64,000 nt of DNA, taken from Bacteroidaceae bacterium. Lineage in GTDB: Bacteria; Bacteroidota; Bacteroidia; Bacteroidales; Bacteroidaceae. The position numbers and the translations under genes are program-made. The notes beneath the pieces were generated by a model. The model was not told where the DNA came from, searched no databases, and was given only the letters and a program-made list of their open reading frames with translations. Below are positions 62,653-64,000 of the stretch, piece after piece. Positions within the stretch are counted from its first letter, which is position 1, and the number at the start of each line of letters is the position of its first letter. The DNA is taken from the NCBI GenBank assembly GCA_902362595.1, contig CABIXF010000015.1, positions 1 to 64,000 on the forward strand, given 5' to 3'.

Positions 62653-64000
62653 TCAGTTCTTTTCTTTTAGCGTATAGTCGCCTGCTTTTTCGTCAATCAG
62701 GTGCTGCAGCTCTTCCAGTGACGGAACTTTTCCTTGGAAGGTGATGACAGCTTCCGGAGGAGTCAGGGTGACTTGGGCAGTCGCATCTTCTACGGTATTC
62801 AGCACTTTTTCTACCCGGGTGCGGCAGTGGTCGCACATCATGCCTTCCACCAGGTAGGTCTTTTGGACGCCGGAAGCGGCTGAGGCAGGAGAGGGGGCGG
62901 CTGCCGGTGCCGGCTGTACGGGGTTCGGTTGTACCTCTATGGGTCGTGTTTCCACTGGTGGTATTTCCACGGGACGAATTTCTTCCGTGACGGCTGCCGA
63001 TGTGTGGGTATGTGCCAATTTTTTCCGCTTCAACCGCAGGCTGTTGCTCACTACACTCACACTGCTCATGGCCATGGCAGCGCCGGCTATCATCGGGTTC
63101 AGCAGGAAGCCGTTGAGGGGATACAGGATACCTGCCGCCACGGGGATGCCAATCAGGTTGTAGATGAATGCCCAGAAAAGGTTTTCGCGGATGGTGCGTA
63201 CCGTGGCTTGGGAAAGGCGGATGGCATCGGTGATTTTGTTCAAATCGGAGGAAATCAGGGTCATCTTGGCCACGTCCATGGCAATGTCGCTGCCTTTTCC
63301 CATGGCGATGCTGAGGTCGGCCTGGGCCAGTGCGGCACTGTCGTTGATACCGTCGCCCACCATAGCTACCACTTTCCCTTGGTGTTGCAGTTCCTGAATG
63401 AACTGAGCTTTCTGCTGGGGAAGCACTTCTGCCTGGAAATGGGTGATGCCACATTGTTCCGCAATCTTCCGGGCGGTTTCCGGATTGTCGCCGGTCAACA
63501 TGTAGGTGGAGATTCCCATTTCCTGTAATTGCATGACGGCTTCTTTGGAGGTCGGCTTGATGCGGTCGGCAATGGCCACCACTCCCAAGGCTTGCTTTTC
63601 ATCGGCCAGCCAGATGACGGTCTTGGCCTCCTCGCTCAGGCGGGTGGCTTCTTCGGCCAGGGAAGCGGGAATGGCAAGCCCGTGTTGCTCCAGCAGGCGA
63701 CGGTTGCCGGCATAATAATAGGTATCGTTGATTTTTCCACGTACGCCCAGTCCCGTCAGGCTTTCAAATCCTTCCATGGGGAGAGGTTGCGCAGCGAGAT
63801 GGTGTACGATGGCCTGTGCCAGCGGATGTTCCGACGCACTTTCCAGAGTGAAAAGGATGCGTGACAGGGGGGCTTGCGACAGGCCGGCGGAGAGGTCGGT
63901 CACGGTCGGGTGTCCTTCGGTCAGGGTACCGGTCTTGTCGAGGACGATGGCATTGACCTTGCGGGCGGTCTCCAGACTGTCGGCATCTTTGATCAGGATA
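62653..64000 (-). CDS. Copper-type heavy metal P-type ATPase, C-terminal part (runs off the window)
   Basis: P1B-type metal-exporting ATPase; the 5' part lies beyond 64000. Within the window the frame begins just before the phosphorylation motif DKTGTLTEG. It continues with the nucleotide-binding HP region (SASEHPLAQAI), MLTGDNPETARKIA, VGDGINDSAALAQADLSIAM and the last membrane helices (YNLIGIPVAAGILYPLNGF). It then has an unusual Pro-rich linker (about 40 residues) and a C-terminal heavy-metal-associated domain with MMCDHC. Most CopA-type pumps carry HMA domains at the N-terminus. The call of copper rests on family similarity. Confidence 0.9.
   Translation of the reverse strand, partial: ILIKDADSLETARKVNAIVLDKTGTLTEGHPTVTDLSAGLSQAPLSRILFTLESASEHPLAQAIVHHLAAQPLPMEGFESLTGLGVRGKINDTYYYAGNRRLLEQHGLAIPASLAEEATRLSEEAKTVIWLADEKQALGVVAIADRIKPTSKEAVMQLQEMGISTYMLTGDNPETARKIAEQCGITHFQAEVLPQQKAQFIQELQHQGKVVAMVGDGINDSAALAQADLSIAMGKGSDIAMDVAKMTLISSDLNKITDAIRLSQATVRTIRENLFWAFIYNLIGIPVAAGILYPLNGFLLNPMIAGAAMAMSSVSVVSNSLRLKRKKLAHTHTSAAVTEEIRPVEIPPVETRPIEVQPNPVQPAPAAAPSPASAASGVQKTYLVEGMMCDHCRTRVEKVLNTVEDATAQVTLTPPEAVITFQGKVPSLEELQHLIDEKAGDYTLKEKN

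Overview
The window is Bacteroidales chromosomal DNA, most likely Bacteroides or Phocaeicola. The evidence is a SusC/SusD pair, DUF families typical of Bacteroidaceae (DUF4924, DUF4837, DUF4301, DUF1573), a ribosomal protein S16 with a long tail, and many upstream sites of the Bacteroides promoter type (TAnnTTTG at -7, sometimes with TTTG about 20 bases further up). I saw no rRNA or tRNA genes and no CRISPR array.

Layout. 0-1.3 kb: a CTnDOT-like tyrosine recombinase without its first catalytic Arg, and possibly frameshifted at its end. 1.6-9.4 kb: a TPR/AraC membrane-anchored regulator followed by susC-like, susD-like and thioredoxin-like lipoprotein genes, an uptake locus. 9.7-30.9 kb: mostly housekeeping and transport genes (purL, a two-gene small membrane protein unit, dcuB-like, LysE-like, DUF4924, rfbD, prfC, a BlaI/M56 pair, DUF4837, MATE, rpsP, an esterase/OPT pair, DUF1573, a RelA-like synthetase). 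31-41 kb: DUF4301, an AraC-controlled RND tripartite efflux operon, a candidate small RNA, a two-gene LysO exporter and a GNAT acetyltransferase. 41.4-45 kb: PadR-PspC and dnaK.

45.1-53.0 kb is a visibly AT-richer accessory island between dnaK and a Crp/MATE pair. Its core is a tightly packed three-gene unit on the minus strand: a class III cyclase-like protein with a C-terminal helix-turn-helix (SatD-like), a DUF3307 membrane protein, and a 964-residue protein with a primase-like domain, an SF2 helicase and a degenerate PLD-like end. It has a near-ideal Bacteroides promoter and a repeated palindromic operator just upstream. The rest of the island is decayed: a frameshifted beta-propeller lipoprotein gene, an IS982-type transposase remnant between imperfect direct repeats, and small lipoprotein or secreted protein genes. 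This unit is the best candidate for an undescribed, possibly defensive, system.

53-64 kb: Crp/Fnr and MATE, a second divergent MATE, a minus-strand lipoprotein, Dna2-like nuclease-helicase and SDR operon, and the 3' part of a copper-type P-ATPase with a C-terminal HMA domain that runs off the window.

Three short intergenic arrays share an exact 22-base period. Two (15.4 and 39.5 kb) have the same sequence family and the same layout in opposite orientations; the third (62.5 kb) is built from eight AGTACT palindromes. All functional calls come from reading motifs by eye; no search was run.
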